DNA of 64,000 bases from Seriola aureovittata (taxonomy: Eukaryota > Chordata > Actinopteri > Carangiformes > Carangidae), in the NCBI RefSeq assembly GCF_021018895.1, contig NC_079382.1, positions 15,667,501-15,731,500 on the forward strand, in the 5' to 3' direction. A program made the translations under genes and the position numbers. The notes under the pieces were generated by a model. The model was not told the DNA's origin. It saw only the letters and a program-made list of their open reading frames with translations, and ran no database searches. This document shows, one piece after another, positions 47,721 through 60,860 of the stretch. Every line of letters starts with the position of its first letter. Position 1 is the stretch's first letter.

Positions 47721-50700
47721 TGTGTACGCTGGTACGTGTGTGGTGTGAATCTGTGTGTCCTCATATATTTTGCCGTTTGAACTCTCTTTACCCCCTTCGA
47801 TAAACATAACAGCTACTGTACAGAGCCACTGTAATGCGATGTTTTATATATTATACCCCAGCACAGCACAGCGCACAAAAATGAAAAACTGTCACCCAAA
47901 ATATATGTATCATAAACTATCAAACAAAGTCAGCTGCTTTAAAGTACAAATTTCCTCACAGCACCAGTTGAAGCTCTATGCAGAGTGCATTGCAGGGCCC
48001 GAAAACCAAAATTACAAATAGCCAGTGTTGCTATAAAAAGCCGATACGCAACTAGTCACATGACCACACCAGAGAAACTCTCCCCGAGGAACACACAATG
48101 TCATGAAATGCAGCTCTCACACACAGTTCTCTCAGACGGGAGGGGGTGTTATACCAGCCGGCTGAGTGTTGATTGTGTGCCCAGAGTGCTGAGCTGTCTC
48201 CCCAGTGCCTGGAGATGGTGGAGGCTACAGAAGCCTTTTTTTTTGCCTCAGTACAAGCATGAGCCAAAAAAACAAAAAAATCTTTCCACAGCGTGCATGG
48301 TAGGCTCGTCAGCAGTGTGGAAAGCGTCTAAACACTGAGGTGAGAGGTGAGAAGTTAATACTGTATGTTTATGGTTCGCAGAAAAAACAGAGCTTTCATT
48401 GCCGTCCTTATCATAACAACCTGAAGTGATTTTCTCACAACTCACTGGCTCCTGACGGCTCCAACCTTCTTCGAGTCCAGAGAGTGGGATAGTGTTAGAT
48501 GCTTTGGTAGCCGGGGTGGGTGCGTTAGCTTTACGCTGCTCCAACTGGCTCTAAGCACTGGAATGATTGGGTCCGACAGCGCCAAGCGGCCGTAGCTCGC
48601 CTGGCTTATATACTGTCTCCCAAGGGAATTTGTTTTCCAATTTGTTTCCAGCATCTGTTTAATATCTCAACAAGCCAACCTGGATGAAGTGGACTGTCAC
48701 ACACTGGGGCATAATGATAATAACAATAACAGTGATAGGTGAGTCATGTTTACCCCCGAGGGCTGCGACCTGAGCGTGAGCTTATGAGTACACATTTAAT
48801 ATCCATATGCAAAAAAAGCTGCCCCATGACGACCTTGGGCTAAAACAACAGGCTGCTAACCTATTTTCTCTGGAATAATCCTAATACCACTCCTGTCAGA
48901 GGGGACGTGTCTGCTCCTGATCCACATGCTGGTGTGTGATGGTGGAACAAATGGGTACAGAAGCGATCTGACCGGTCAAAGATGCAGTTCAGGCATTGCA
49001 ACTGTGTTGATAGCACCAAAATGACATTGCATTGACTATAGCAATGGCCAAGCACTGAGATGGTTGTCTTGTGCAATCTCCTGTTTGTTTTTAACATGTA
49101 CGACAACACTGCAGCAGATAAGCTTGTATACGGAAGGTTATTGTGCATTTTATGACTAAAGCATGAAGCACTCTCTCTCGTTGTTTCTATAAACCATGAC
49201 GTTTAATTTCAGAAGCTGAGGGATTTCAGATGTGACCTCTGGGACAGGGCAGAGCCACCTAGAGTAATGAGAGTGGTCCAGCCCAAACTAGAATACAAGC
49301 TTCTGATAAGAGTGTTCGCTCACGTGCTAGCTAGTCATGCAGTTCCATACAACACACAGCAGAACGTTGTCAGTGTTGTTAAAAAGCTATAGCTACCTTA
49401 ACACCTGGAAGTGGTGAGGTCTGCAGTCCAGAAAAAAAAAAAAAAACCTTGTTGTTGAATGAAATCTGGGGTTTTGTAGAATTGAGCAATATCAATGTTC
49501 TTGCCTGGTGATGGGGGTTGGAGTGAACACAAACATTGCATAAAAGGAAATACATCATAACAATGAGAGAACATTGTTATTTGTGATTATGGGTACTGAT
49601 GATTTTCATTCCCATCACCACAGTGTCCTCACTATGAGTACAGAAAGTTGACTCATCTCTGTCTAGCACTGGTTCACCGTCTCTTCCTGTACATATTACT
49701 TAATGGATACAACAATAGATCTTCCTGCTGTGAAAAACTGTTATAGACTAACAGGGGATTTTCCCTGTATCCAATTTTGGTCAAATAAAAATTGCTAAGG
49801 CCTCATAGTAATCTTACGTATTTGTTTTTGCTACACTACACTAATGAGAAAGTACCTCCTAGTTTTGAAGTTATCCAAAGCAGAGAGCTTTTGAACTCCT
49901 TCTTTGGTGCTAGAACAAAAAGACATTAGCTTGGCCATAAACCTACCAGCTATCATTGCAACATAAAAAATTAATGGATAGTGACATTTATGGTCTTTGG
50001 TTACTGCGCTCTGCATCACACATTAACAAAAAGATAAGATTCGGGGGGCATTTCACCTTGTAGATCGGTGCAGATACAGACAGGAAACATGGTGCGAGAG
50101 ATCAAATGAAACAATGCTAATTTATGTGAAATGTAACAAGACCAAGTATCCAAGCTTTACCATCCCAGACGGTGCCACAAGATGAGTTCCAACACACTCT
50201 TTTGTTTTGTTTAATTAACATAAGACAGTCTTCCTGTGTCATCATCCAGTGAATCAGTCGCGCAGTCTGGCTATTTCAGCTCCAAATGAATCTCGAGATG
50301 GAACATAAACCTGAGTGAGTTGACATTTGCATGTCCAAGTGGTCTTAGCCTCTGTAGGCCTGAGTTTGCCACGTAAGAAAATCACTGAATAACAAAGTTG
50401 TTTTAATTGCACACATCTTCCTGACATAAAATAAACGGTACGCAAGGTAACGCAAAGTAGAATGATGGCGCTGATGCAATAAACCTCCAAGTAGGTTAAA
50501 ACAAATGCTACGGATGGATTTGCAGATACTGTGTGACCCAGGTTTGGTAAGGTGAACCTGCAGAGTGAGTGGAGGTGGAACTGATGCTCTGCTCCCAGTC
50601 TGTCTGCTCCCGCCATATGGACAGCCCGAGGCGGCGGTTACCTCACCAAGGTGAAAAGGAGACCTGACACACAGATAAAACAGGATGGGCATTCAGTAAC

Positions 50701-53700
50701 AGTTTGGACAAAGTTACAACACTCTATGAATTTGTCCACATGTACTGCGCATGTCTGTATGTCACGAAGAGGAAGTGGCAGTCAGAGCTTCAAGGTCACT
50801 TCAACAGATCTCCTCGTCATGGAGATTGAAAGTTTGACCTGATGTGTTCACAAAAATCTCTATAAGCAACTGACAGTGTATTTACCCCTAATCATTATAA
50901 CACTTACTATAATTCAAAGAGGTTAAAGAATTGCAGCAAATAAAATCAAATAAATACATTGCACTTGAAAAAGCTATTTGTTGCTATTGAAGACCCTCCT
51001 GTTTCCATGATTTGTAATGTTTAGCTGTGTAGACATGTAGTGCATGCTGCGAATGACAGTTGAGGCTCTCTCTTATGAAACAGCTTCAAGCCAACTAGCT
51101 TAAACTAGCAACTTATTTTATGCTCTGTTAGTTTTGCACCAGAAAAGTAAAATGATAAGAATGCAACAAAAAACGTATTTTTCGGTACGGGAGCATCAGG
51201 CCATGCAGTTAGGGGTTCATATAACACCTTAATAAGATGCATTACTTGATTTAATTGCCTCTGGTCATTAAGCCAGGTGCCAGCATTAGTCTCATGCATC
51301 ACATAACAAGACATATGATATCTTTACAAGGTGGCAACGAGCCCGGCCAGACGGCTCGGCCAGGACGTTGATGGGCACTCGCGTCTCCGGTAGAAAGCCA
51401 TTGTCAGAGGACCACACACACACCCGTCTGTGTGAGATGTTGATGTGTGTTCTGTGTGTTGTAAAGCCTCCACACATTTCCTCATGTGGGCTTGTTTAGA
51501 TATATCTAATCAATTCTGATGAGGATTATTTTTCTGTAAAGCTGGTGGTTCGTCAGATCAGGCCGTCATGGTACAACAGAATGACTCCCACAACACTTTG
51601 ACTGTCTAATTGAGAGTTTAATATTGGCTTACATTTCTGTAACTCATTTATTTGACTCAACTTGACACTATTCATTTAGCTTTCAAGTTAAAACAAAAGT
51701 TCAAGTTATTGCAGTTGATCCAGTACTTGGATGTGAAGTGGAGGGTTGAAATTCAACATTTTCTTTCATTACTCTTTTAATTATTTCATAATTACATTTT
51801 CTTAAACTTAGGATATTTGCTATTAATGAGTTTTAACACACACCCTGGAATTGAGGCTTCCAACAAAATTTTAACTAGAATTCTAGAAAATAAACAAAAG
51901 ATAATGTGAATTAATGTGTGTTACAATCCACTATATCAATAATATTAAATATCAGGGGTTGTTGCAACAAGATGACGTAAAGAAGAGAGCAGCAGACAAA
52001 CTTCAAACAAACAAAAATGATGTGGAAAATGTGATGAAATAAGGAATTTTCTTTTGTTTCAAGTCTTAATGTGAGAAACGTCACGATCCAATAAGATAAC
52101 ATCTACCACTGTTTCTCATCTCCTCAGCGGATGTTTACGTGTGTGTGCTTAACTTGCAAAGTCTGTTTCCATTGCATTTCCACCTCAACCAAGCATGAAA
52201 ACCTTTTCTTTTTTCTTTTTCTTTTTTAAGTTTTGACTTCTCCACTAAGGTTTTTTTTATGCATAAATTTAAAATGCATAAAACAGGTGAATAGAAATGC
52301 AGTTATAGCAGACACATCCTGGATTTGTTGAAGCTGCTCAAGTACAGCTGCCATTACTGTGGCAGCAGAGTCGAACTGAATACATTTACACTCAAGATGT
52401 TTGGAATAATCACCATCGGCAGATCACCAACAGATGAAGGTAGTCCATGTGAATGTGGAAGTTATTGAGTCTAAAGCATTGGTCTGAGACAGGCTAGGAT
52501 ACAAGGACACAACATAAGGATAACAAGGATATATCATGCAATACACAGTACACAGGATGTCATTTCTGGCAGCATTTTTCAATTTGAGTTCTTTGTGTAA
52601 CCAGGCACGCATGTTTATCATTGTGCCCCTGTGTTCATCTGTCCTCTCATTTAATCCTGGGTTTTTCCATATTGTCTTCCTTTTTTGCTGCGTAAACTGA
52701 TCTGTGTGTGTGTGTGTGTGTGTTACGTGCCAGACTTGGGTGCCTCCCCTTCGCCAGCACATGTCAGTTTAGGACAGCATCTGCTTCCTGAGAGCAGCTG
52801 AATGAGCTGAACGCGGGCCAGAGTGTGTACGAATATATCAGTGGAATCAGGTGACAGAGGCAGGTGACTGTGCTGCACAGGCTGCAAAGCAACAGCAAAT
52901 GCATCTCTGTGAATTAGAAACTGAGGGGACAGAGAAATACTGAGAGAGGAAGGTGGAAAGAGTCAGAACTGGTAATGAAAAAAAAATGCCAGAGTGAGGG
53001 AAGAGAAATAGTCAGAGGAACGAGATAGCAAGACAAGCAGCAGCTATTTTTAAAAAGAGCATTCAGCTGAATAAAACATTACCCGGCTGTAGTCCAAATT
53101 ACCAGAAATCACAAGGCAGGCGTGAAATAACCATGTCAAATTATAGCAGGCTTGTCACATATGTTTGGTTTTTTAATGACACAGAGCTGGACTATTTTCA
53201 CATGCAATTCCTCATATGCTGGACCACAGAGACCCCCGCCCCAGTGTGTCAGGCTTAACGAGCAGAAAATGTTGTTTGTGTTGTACAGTATCAGCTGCCT
53301 TTTCACCGTCACGTGCATCACAAAAACAAAAACACTGTTTGGAGCACGAATGGATCAAAGGCAGTTAATAGTGTGTGAATTTTAGCAATTGTCTCCTGAT
53401 TCACACTTGGCCCAGTTCCTAGCCTAGATGTGTCTCAAGTGTGTCTCTGTGCTTTATATATTCCACAGAAAAATGATCCTCGTCATCCTCGCCACCATCA
53501 TCAGCATTGGCATCTGTGACTAATTATGCACACTGTAGTCTGAAGTCTAGGTCTGTGCCTCCCAACATGTTTTTGATCTGATGTGACCCAACAGCCCTGT
53601 CAGATGAACTCCTTCACCACCTGTCGTACTTCTAATTTGTTCTTATAAAATGATTTTCAACTGGATCATATTTAAAACTATCGATTATATAACAGTGAAT

Positions 53701-53779
53701 GTTGTTACAACAGTAGGTGGTCATGTTTGCATTCATACCAGCACTTGGAGTGGCAGAACTGGGATATTTAAACCGTTAT
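47721..53779. other. kcnk3 intron 1, no gene seen
   Basis: Ordinary AT-rich intron with a short TG run at 52,704-52,722 and A/T homopolymers (49,433-49,445). No RNA gene, exon or clear transposon ends recognised. Confidence 0.45.
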
Positions 53780-54320
53780 GCTCTTTAATTTCCTGTTTAC
53801 TTTTAGCTAACTATTTATCCATTAGCTATTTCAACAGTTTATACATTACTGTTAGCTAACCATTTAATCTGTTTATCCACTACGTTTAGCTATTTCAATT
53901 GTTACCTTGAGTTATTTAAATTGTTTATCAAATACTGTTAGCTAGCATTTGTCCATTAACATTACTTTAAGCTAACTGTTTGAGCTGTCCATCTGTTAAT
54001 TTAGATTTAGTTTGTAATTTAATCTAAATGAACCATTTTTCAGTTATTTTTCCATTAGCTATTTCAATTGTTTATCCATGACTGTTAGCTAACCATTGCA
54101 ACTGTTCATCCACTACTACACCACTATTTCAATTGTTATCTTAAATTAGCTGCTATTTAAATTGCTTATCAACCATTTATCCATTAACAATACTTTTAGC
54201 TAACTGTATAAACTGTTCTTCTGTTACTTTATCTAAATCAACAATTTTTCAGCTACTTATACCTAGTTAAAAACTCTATTAATTTTACATTTCATTAGCT
54301 TTTAGCTAACTATCAACTGC
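53780..54320. repeat. Degenerate AT-rich tandem array (gttagctaac / atttatccatt)
   Basis: About ten diverged copies of a 50-70 bp unit built from gttagctaac, catttatccattagctattt and caattgtttatc words, with ordered recurrence across 540 bp. Likely an old minisatellite. Confidence 0.65.
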
Positions 54321-55904
54321 ATGTCAATTACTTTTACTTGTGTAGGCTCATTTTGAATGCAGTGTATTACCAGGTAATAGGACAAACTGTTTGAGCAGTC
54401 ATGTCATTATTCTCTATAGCCTCTGTGTTTGTTTTGACTTAATGTGTTATCATTCCTGACATTGATAGGCAGGTATGTTTTGCACTCCCGCCAGCTGTTT
54501 ACCAGAGGGAATTAGCATCTATTCCCAAAAGAAGCTATTTCAAATTCCTGTATCATATTACACAACATGTTCTCTCTTTCTCTCCACTCTTACTCTCTTT
54601 CTGCCGACACAGGCACACTTTTAAAGCAGATAACCCAAATGGAGCACTTGAAACAGATACGTCTGTTATTTGAGTTGACCTCTTAAAAGCCTGGAGAGAA
54701 ATCCCACCTTGGAGTTCCTACATTAACAATGACTACAAATTAAAGACTTCCTGCTATCTAAATTAAGTTTTAAAGCTTCAAATTTGTCTTGGTTTTTTAA
54801 ATGGACCTTTTTATGAATTTAGTAAAGTTCAGAGAGTGAGTTATATGTTCTGTATTTCCCTTCAGTTTCATTTCTTAACCTTTCATCTTCTTCCTTTATT
54901 TCCCTTTATATTTCATCTCTCTTGTCCTCTTCTACCCTTTCCTCCTCCTCCTCCTCCTCCTCCTCCCTCTACCCCTGCTCCCTTGTTGTGTACAGTATCT
55001 GTGTGAACCCCACTTGTGCCTTCGTGCAGCTGTGTTGTGAGTTTTAAAACAAATCCGTATCAACTGTGTATCAGGTACATAAATCACGTGATTTATTTAA
55101 TTAGCTAACCCTCCCAGAGATCTCACTCTCCACATGGAATGCCTTGCTTACTGACCTCATGGAAAACTGCAGCCTGCCAAGGTTTCCTCTCATATCCCCT
55201 AAAAAGGAACCTAAGGAGTACGTTTGGAAATAGATCCTGATAGGGATTTTTTTTTTTTTTTTCTCGCAGTGAAAGCAAAACATTAGACTAGGATGGTCGG
55301 ATACACACAGGCGCAGATTGGTGCTTGTGGATAAGGGATGAATGTGTTGTATGTGTGAATGTGGTGGGTGTATTTTATGTTGATGAGAGGGTTTTACTAC
55401 ACAACAGGGAAGTTCAGGGCACATGGCAGCCAAGTCACAGCTCTCTGATCTAACCCCTGGTCGCTTTGGTCTTCAGGCTTGTGATGCTTTAGTGTTTGGG
55501 CCTCAGCTGTGTGCTGGATGAGAGCACATGCTCCCAGGCCCGATTTGGAGCCCACACAGGGGTAACCGAGTTAAAGTGAACCCAGACAGACGCTTTGCCA
55601 ATGTGCTGTCTCCTCTGGCGTTACATCAGATTGCTTGTGATGAATACATCCCGTATCCCCTCTTTCTCTCTCTCTTGTACAGGCTGGAGAGGCTCCTTGT
55701 TCACTGTCGCTGCATATAATGAAAGTTTGATTAGAGAGATTATTCTTACTATTTTACAGTCTGCTGACAGCTACAAAGGTACAATGTAGAAGCTGACATA
55801 CCTGACATAATTGCAAGTATTGAATATAACAAAGTGCATCCTTGCAAAGGCCAATGTACTGCCTGTAATGTCAAAATAAATTACCAGTAAAATTTATCTT
55901 AATT
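54321..55904. other. kcnk3 intron 1, nothing recognised
   Basis: Contains a (TCC)n run at 54,941-54,966 and a T homopolymer at 55,249-55,262. No gene. Confidence 0.45.
54941..54966. repeat. (TCC)n trinucleotide repeat
   Basis: Eight to nine pure copies of ctc/tcc. Confidence 0.9.
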
Positions 55905-56110
55905 TGGTATACGGTGAAAGGACTGTATTTACATGGTGCTTTTATCCAAAGTGCGTTACACTTTTACATCTCTCTTTCAACCACTCACACACACATTCAC
56001 ACACCACTGGCAGTGAGCGACCATGCAAGCACCAAGTCTCATCAGCATTTCTGGTACATTTATTCTCATAAATGACTTGGTTAGGGTGAGGACAAGATGG
56101 GGATTTGAGT
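55905..56110 (-). repeat. Teleost retroposon fragment (LINE/SINE 3'-end type)
   Basis: Contains aaaggactgtatttacatgg, tgcttttatccaaagtgcgt tacac, cactcacacacacattcaca and ctggcagtgagcgaccatgc. This is the teleost consensus of a retroposon tail read in reverse (caaagcgctttacac...). 5'-truncated. Confidence 0.65.
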
Positions 56111-58367
56111 TAAAATAGCCACTTGCGGTCATGGTTAAATGACACCGACACTGACTGATGGTAAGAAACGTTTTTGGCCATTTGCTGCAATGACTTAGAT
56201 TTTTTACTTTGCCTGATTAACTGATTGATTTGGTTCACAAGAATCTAAACGTCTATAAAGACCTTGATTGAAGTCGTTGTTCAACTACATTTGTCCGTCT
56301 TCACCAGAAAAACAACAGCACCAGTCGTGTGTTCAGCCTTTGTTTGCATTTTCACAACATGGACAACTTGTGGTCACATGAACGATGTCTGTCAGTGATC
56401 CCTGCAGTAATAAGCAATAAAAACTGCAGTAATAATCTTCTCCTCAACAGATATTTACCCCTATGGCTGTAATACATGACCATGCACCGCTTGCATCCAC
56501 TCTAAAGCGAATGTTGGTCTTTCGACTATGAACACAACGGACTGACTCTTTCTCTAACTTTAACCAAGTAGTTTCAGTTGGCTAAGCCTGACTAAACCTT
56601 AAGCATGGAAGTGGCAGATCAGAAAAAGGTTACATGAATCATTTGTAATGGTTTTGGGAGGCACTGACGGATAACATATTTCGTCATTTATGTTGGAGGA
56701 CTTGTTGATTCGGGGCACTGACCATTAGCGGGAAAATCTGAATTTCCTGAAAATATTAAACAAAAGGGCTCATTTGAGTTGTATTTCTTACAGGACAAAT
56801 TACTTTGATTAACCATTGGCGCTAACATATACCAGATCTTGCTACTCTCCATGTAACTCTGAATCAATCCAGTCCTAACGAATAATACTTCACCGAAGTT
56901 ACATATTAAATCCATAGCTCACTAAAAACAAACGAAGCAGCTGTGCTTCTTTTTTCTGGATTCATGATTGTGCTCATTGACTATGATATTTGATATTTTC
57001 CCCAATAAGACATATTCCTAGAATTCGATGCTTTCACTCTCATTACATGGACATTACACAGCAGCTGTCAGCGAGGCCTTGTGGGTCAAAAGCTGGACGG
57101 AGTAATGGAGGGAGGTGGAAGAGCCAGAGCTGTGTTTGAGTGCCTGAATAAACAATCCTGGGGTCGTCTGGAGTTTGAGGTGTCTATGATGGAGAATTGA
57201 TGGGGGTCTGTGGCTCCACGTTTTAGATAGAGGTAGGATATAAGTCATGGGAAATCCAGAATCATTACTAACTTTTACTCTTTGGGTGTCATCCATGGAA
57301 ACACTTGATGCTTACAAGAGAACAGGAGTTACAGTTTGCCAGGTCGTGTAGTGATATCTTTGGCCAGGCGCAGCTGGAGATGAAAGTGAGCTGTGGAGAA
57401 GGCATGCTGGGAAGCCGAGTGGGCTGCTGCTCAAAGACGGCCTGTACCAAACTGATGACATGGTTCTGTTTATTTGCACGTTTGTACAGAACACACTACG
57501 CAGCATTGTAGGGATGGAGTAAACGCAGATAAGAGTGACGTCACACGGGGATAGCTGCTCGGGCCACCTGTACGCTGAAGAACTAGGCCAGCCATATACG
57601 GCTGAATGCTGTGATTGTGTGCAACACCTCTGAGCGCACTTGAACTTTGCAAAAGGAATTTGTTTACTCGCCACTATAGTGGATAGTCACGTCCTCTCAA
57701 GGGGAACCGTAAATGATGACAACTACTGAAGTTACTCTTCTTCAAATGGAGTTTTTAACTATCTGCTGATGTGATGACTTTCAAAAGGTTGTGCTTTTGT
57801 TTAAAATGTGTTTTTTCTAATAAGATAATTTACATGGACACATAACTCTACCTCTGGTAACAAACACTGGCATAACTCCTCCAGAAAGTGCACATTTTAG
57901 TACGTCAGTATTACAGACTCTAGAGATATGGAGGACTTTACCCAGTCAAGGCTCGTGAAACTGTGTCCTCGTAGTATATAACTGCCATAATCCAGATGAA
58001 AGAAGCTCTGAGTTGTCAAAATGTTGAATTGCCTTCATTTATTACCTTGCACTCATAGCAATAAGCTTTGCAAGCAGCAGTGTGTGCTTTGTGACAACTA
58101 ACGGCAGAGGAAGCTATTTCATCTAGCTTGTTATTTGCTAGATTGATGTAAATGCATATAAATGAAGGAAGTAGCATGTTTGTTAGTCTCCACACTCATT
58201 TGTGTCCACTTTGTTATAGGTTTAATATTCTTTGCGCTCTTTTCTTGTTTTGTTGATGTTGCTGCCTGATGAATGGATTTCTTATCATCTCAGGGATCTA
58301 ACGGTGTTAGGATTCACACTATCACTGTCATATGTTCCATGGTCAGTTTGCATGATTGAGTTAGCAG
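56111..58367. other. kcnk3 intron 1, no gene seen
   Basis: Mixed-composition intron. Open frames at 57,054-57,674 occur on both strands but show no homology or splice logic. Nothing else recognised. Confidence 0.45.
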
Positions 58368-58440
58368 GGCAAGGCTAGTTTATTTATATAACACAGTGTA
58401 TACACTTGGGCAGTTTCAAAGCTTTATGATGTTCACTAAG
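58368..58440. repeat. Teleost retroposon 3'-end fragment
   Basis: ggcaaggctagtttatttat, ataacacagtgtatac and gcagtttcaaagctttatga resemble the common ggcaaggcaagtttattt...caaagtgctttac motif of teleost retroposon ends. Confidence 0.5.
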
Positions 58441-58798
58441 TGACATATATTTAAACCCAAGGCCCATGTTTTTTATGGCTGCACCATTACATCGAATGGA
58501 AATATTCAAGATAAATTGCTCACAACCCAAAATGTCTCATTTAAAATAAGGCTATTTAGGTTTGTAGTGGAGTAAAAGCAGAAGTAAATAAAAGAATAAA
58601 TAAATATATTCAAGAATAAATAAGAAATATGTCAGAAAGCTTCATATACAATAAAATGTTTGATTTTGTCATGCATAGCACTGAAAAACAACATGAGATG
58701 ATATATCCTTTAATTATACCTGTGTAATTATGCAGAGACAACACAGTCCAGCAGGCTACTGTTTTCACCTTTACCTCTCAGTCTTGAGTGAAACCCTG

Positions 58799-58849
58799 CA
58801 CCCCACACCCACACACACCCACACACACACACCCACACACACACACACT
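58799..58849. repeat. CA-rich imperfect microsatellite
   Basis: Mixed cacaca/cccaca array of about 50 bp. Confidence 0.8.
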
Positions 58850-59249
58850 GACGAGTGCATTATTCAGCGTGGCACTGGCTGGTCTCCAGGGTGTAGAGAT
58901 GTCTGAGGACATTATCAGTCACCACTGAACCCCAGAGAGGGAGCAGCTCTGCCACCAGCATTTCTGTTACTGAGTCTGCATGTCCTGAAGTTTCCTCTGC
59001 AGAGACTTTCCATCTTGTTCGACATATAATATGTGTTTATATAACATGCCATGTTTCATAACATCATTTGTAATCCCACTGGTGTGCACATCAATTATTT
59101 GTATTTTTTGGGGAAACATATATTTTCCCTTTGTGGTCCTTTATTTTGCATATTATGGACATTTGACTTGCACGTGTTTTTTTTTTTTTTTTACAAAAGC
59201 CTCATAAACTGGCCCCTGATAAATGCACCACCTCTTTGACAGTCCTTCC

Positions 59250-60250
59250 CCATTAGTTGAGGTGATGTGCTTGATGAATAGGTTGCGCGCCTCATCTTGT
59301 TGGCGAGAACAAATTGTGCTTGGTAATCAAAGAGAACTGGAGCCCTAACAGCCACATTATGCCATTCTTTGATGTATTTTCAAAGCCTGTTTTTTTTTTT
59401 TTTTTTATCCCAGCCTAATTAATCAGTATAATGAAGAATTTAGATGCAGTGGGTGATGTGGGTGACATTGTGTTTTAGAGGCAGACACTATGGCGAAGGA
59501 GCTGTATTCACTGAGCTGTCATCTTCGCAGACAAACCTGCAATCACAGGACTAAAAGGTGAAATGACAACCGGCACCGATGATGTGATTTGCATTGCTAC
59601 AGTGTTGGAGGATATCAGACATTTAATTTAGAGAATCTGAATGAGGGTTAATATGGCACAGCACTGAATAAAGCCGTGCACCCATCTGCAATGGGAGGAT
59701 TAAAAATCATGGAATGAATTAGATGGTTAGAAAAAAAAATGTGTTACAGGCTAGGATTGAAGACTTGAAATTAAATCCCTGAATTACAAAATGTTGGCAG
59801 TGTTCAGGAACGGTAACGATATCATAAGGGAATATTTGTTCTCTGTAAAATGATTTGTTTTGAAGCATTTAAATTAAGACCAGCCTGTTGCTGGAGGCAT
59901 TAGCGTAAATGATTGGCTGTAAATTATGATTCAGTAATGAGAGGCAGAAGTGAGGAGGGAATGAGAGTTTAGAGTATGGTGCACCTGTGTTCGGTTGACA
60001 TTTATAAGCCTCCTCTGCTTGTTAGTTTTGCCTAATAAGTCTTTTAAAGGCTCTTATCGCCTTTCAATGGTATGCAATTTTCATATTTTCTTTCACATGA
60101 TAATTACAGAAATTAGGTTATGAGACAATCAGCCTCGGGTTGCCGCAAAGTCTTTGATACTGCTTTTATATGTTGCAACAATCCTTACACAAATTGACAA
60201 TCTGAGCTAATTTTAGAGGGAATTACTGTTTCCTCAAGAAAAAGCTGATA
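59250..60250. promoter_or_regulatory. Candidate intronic regulatory block
   Basis: One kilobase of largely unique sequence containing an octamer ATTTGCAT (59,587-59,594), ctaattaatcag (59,415-59,426), and several homeodomain-like words, with no coding frame. A T homopolymer at 59,390-59,406 interrupts it. Possible cluster of non-coding conserved elements; inference only. Confidence 0.2.
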
Positions 60251-60599
60251 GCCTGTAATTTCCCAGATGTCTCCTCTCTGTTTTTCCCTGTCTATCCATG
60301 AAATATGTGCAAATAGTTGCAGCCATTCCTACATAATGACACTACTATTTTGAAGCCAAACATGTTCAATATTAATGCTTCAGCCTCAGACAGCCGGGGC
60401 GAGAGTCTGGGGTTGTTCAGACGTCAATCAAACCTCTGCGGTCCATTGTTTTTTTCACCTTTCATTGCGATGAGGCTGCACTTTTCCCTCTGCTAGTGGC
60501 AATGACTGTAATCCATGTAAACACAGTGAGCGGCCCTTGTGGCTTTTTCCTGCGTGCCAAGACAAGCCGTGGAGACGTCCTGTCTCATGATAACTTTGT

Positions 60600-60860
60600 C
60601 ACTGTTGGGGGGAGAAGTTTGGGGAGGATGGGGGGGGGGTGAGCTTGTCATGTGGGCCTCTATCCACTCTCTCACACAGCGGCAGGACTGCTGGCCTTGT
60701 CGCCTCCGGCCCCTGCGTCTGCTGTTGACGAGCGCCGCTGTCGCTCCGGTCGTCCCCACGTCTCAATAAGCCGCTCCCTGCTGCTGACAGCTCCTGACAG
60801 GCCTGCAGCTCAGCCTCTGTGCTCACCTGAACACACTGTCCCGCTGACCCCACAGAAAAT
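60600..60860. other. GC/CpG-rich patch in kcnk3 intron
   Basis: Starts with a G-rich tract (60,607-60,639, including ten consecutive G). It continues as GC-rich DNA with many CpG (gtcgcctccggcccctgcgt, gacgagcgccgctgtcgctc) within an AT-rich intron. Open frames exist on both strands but with no homology. May be an intragenic CpG island or alternative promoter. Confidence 0.4.

Noticed and set aside
57054..57674. Overlapping open frames on both strands suggesting an exon
   Set aside because: No family resemblance, no consistent splice sites, no codon pattern.
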